Below are positions 7,508 through 7,839 of a stretch of DNA of 7,839 bases, one piece after another. The translations under genes were made by a program, and so were the position numbers. This stretch comes from Pseudomonadota bacterium (GTDB taxonomy: Bacteria > Pseudomonadota > Gammaproteobacteria > Burkholderiales > SHXO01), in the NCBI GenBank assembly GCA_023430065.1, contig JAEZCG010000018.1, positions 1 to 7,839 on the forward strand. Direction: 5' to 3'. The notes below the pieces were generated by a model that saw nothing but the letters and a program-made list of their open reading frames with translations, did not search any database and was not told where the DNA came from. The number at the start of each line of letters is the position of its first letter. The first letter of the stretch is position 1.

Positions 7508-7731
7508 GGGAAAAACTCCTGTCCGCACATCCGGTTGACCGGCGCGCGTGCGGCTGCTCCAGGTCAAGTGTAACTGCCGGTGATGGCGGCGCCGTCCGGG
7601 ATCGCGGGGTGGGTCGGGCGGGACCCCTCGTCCGGCCTCTGCACGAGTGCGTCAAGGATGTGCTAAAGCATCGCAAATTCGCGTCGAAACTCAATCCATC
7701 AAGGACTTCCAGGCGCTTGCTGAGGGATGCC

Positions 7732-7839
7732 ATGAAAAGCGACGTGATATCGGATCTCCTGCAGCGGGCGGTTGCGGCGGCCACGGAGGGGCTGGTGATT
7801 GCCGATGCCCAGGCGCCCGACTGGCCACTGATCTATGTG
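7732..7839 (+). CDS. PAS-domain sensor protein, N-terminal fragment (3' truncated by window)
   Basis: Thirty-six codons from ATG 7732 run off the window end. TGAGGG (7721-7726) ends 5 nt before the ATG. A short amphipathic helix (MKSDVISDLLQRAVAAA) leads into TEGLVIADAQAPDWPLIYV. This is the first two beta strands of a PAS domain of the type reading G-(I/L)-V-I-x-D-x-x-x-P-D-x-P-(I/L)-I-Y-V-N, common in LOV-type and related PAS sensors. There is no signal peptide or membrane helix at the N-terminus, so a cytoplasmic sensor is likely. The output domain (histidine kinase, GGDEF/EAL or other) is not in the window, nor is the region that would carry a LOV cysteine. It is divergent from the propeller gene. 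Confidence 0.75.
   Translation, partial: MKSDVISDLLQRAVAAATEGLVIADAQAPDWPLIYV

Larger units (their letters stand above)
7413..7731. other. Divergent intergenic region, propeller gene / PAS gene
   Basis: These 319 bp should hold promoters for both genes. I see the long-armed inverted repeat at 7468-7507, a small CCGGT-TG-ACCGG repeat (7531-7542), and two 10-bp near-palindromes, GCACGAGTGC (7641-7650) and TGCTAAAGCA (7661-7670), centred 20 bp apart. No convincing -35/-10 pair or sigma-54 (GG-N10-GC) site was found on either strand. No small gene is supported. Confidence 0.4.

Noticed and set aside
6438..7538. Plus-strand open frame of 366 codons opposite the propeller gene
   Set aside because: The minus strand encodes a clear signal peptide and YVTN repeats; the plus-strand product is repetitive Val/Asp/Leu text from reversed propeller codons.
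7641..7670. Pair of 10-bp near-palindromes GCACGAGTGC and TGCTAAAGCA
   Set aside because: Arms of only 4 bp and different sequences; likely chance, though noted within the intergenic description.
7413..7784. N-terminal extension of the propeller frame (124 codons upstream of ATG 7412)
   Set aside because: It would bury the signal peptide inside the protein, overlaps the divergent PAS gene, and lacks a ribosome site; ATG 7412 has one.

Overview
The window comes from a GC-rich proteobacterial chromosome. The C-terminal Tim44-like domain, the hybrid-kinase style and the YVTN propeller would fit a betaproteobacterium such as the Rhodocyclaceae/Zoogloeaceae, but this is a judgement from protein style, not a search. 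Codon use looks uniform, and I see no insertion sequences, tRNA/rRNA genes, CRISPR arrays or integration signatures.

Layout. (1) 1-410: the 3' end of a Tim44-like-domain protein gene, followed by a strong GC hairpin (419-450). (2) 613-4829, plus strand: two soluble hybrid sensor histidine kinases, PAS-PAS-HisKA-HATPase-REC (682 aa) and PAS-HisKA-HATPase-REC (560 aa). They flank a small 116-aa protein whose first half resembles the DUF1508 (YegP-type) fold. The three genes are co-directional with gaps of 93 and 41 bp, so they are probably one operon. No stand-alone response regulator or HPt protein is seen. (3) 4907-6269: a divergent pair, a 140-aa four-helix membrane protein (minus) and an XRE regulator with an MmyB-like ligand-binding domain (plus). 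Between them lies a perfect 9+5+9 bp inverted repeat (5390-5412), almost certainly the regulator's operator. A GC hairpin separates this module from the kinase operon and another from the next gene. (4) 6327-7412, minus: a secreted seven-bladed YVTN/YncE-like beta-propeller. (5) 7732-7839, plus: the first 36 codons of a PAS (possibly LOV) sensor protein that runs off the window. The 319-bp region between (4) and (5) carries a long-armed inverted repeat that may be an operator.

Working model: the kinase operon is a cytoplasmic sensing and phosphorelay unit that must hand its signal to partners elsewhere. The XRE/membrane-protein pair is a self-contained, ligand-controlled module. The propeller and the PAS gene form a second divergent pair that may share control. 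Many long antisense reading frames (up to 877 codons) are GC-driven shadows and are not annotated.
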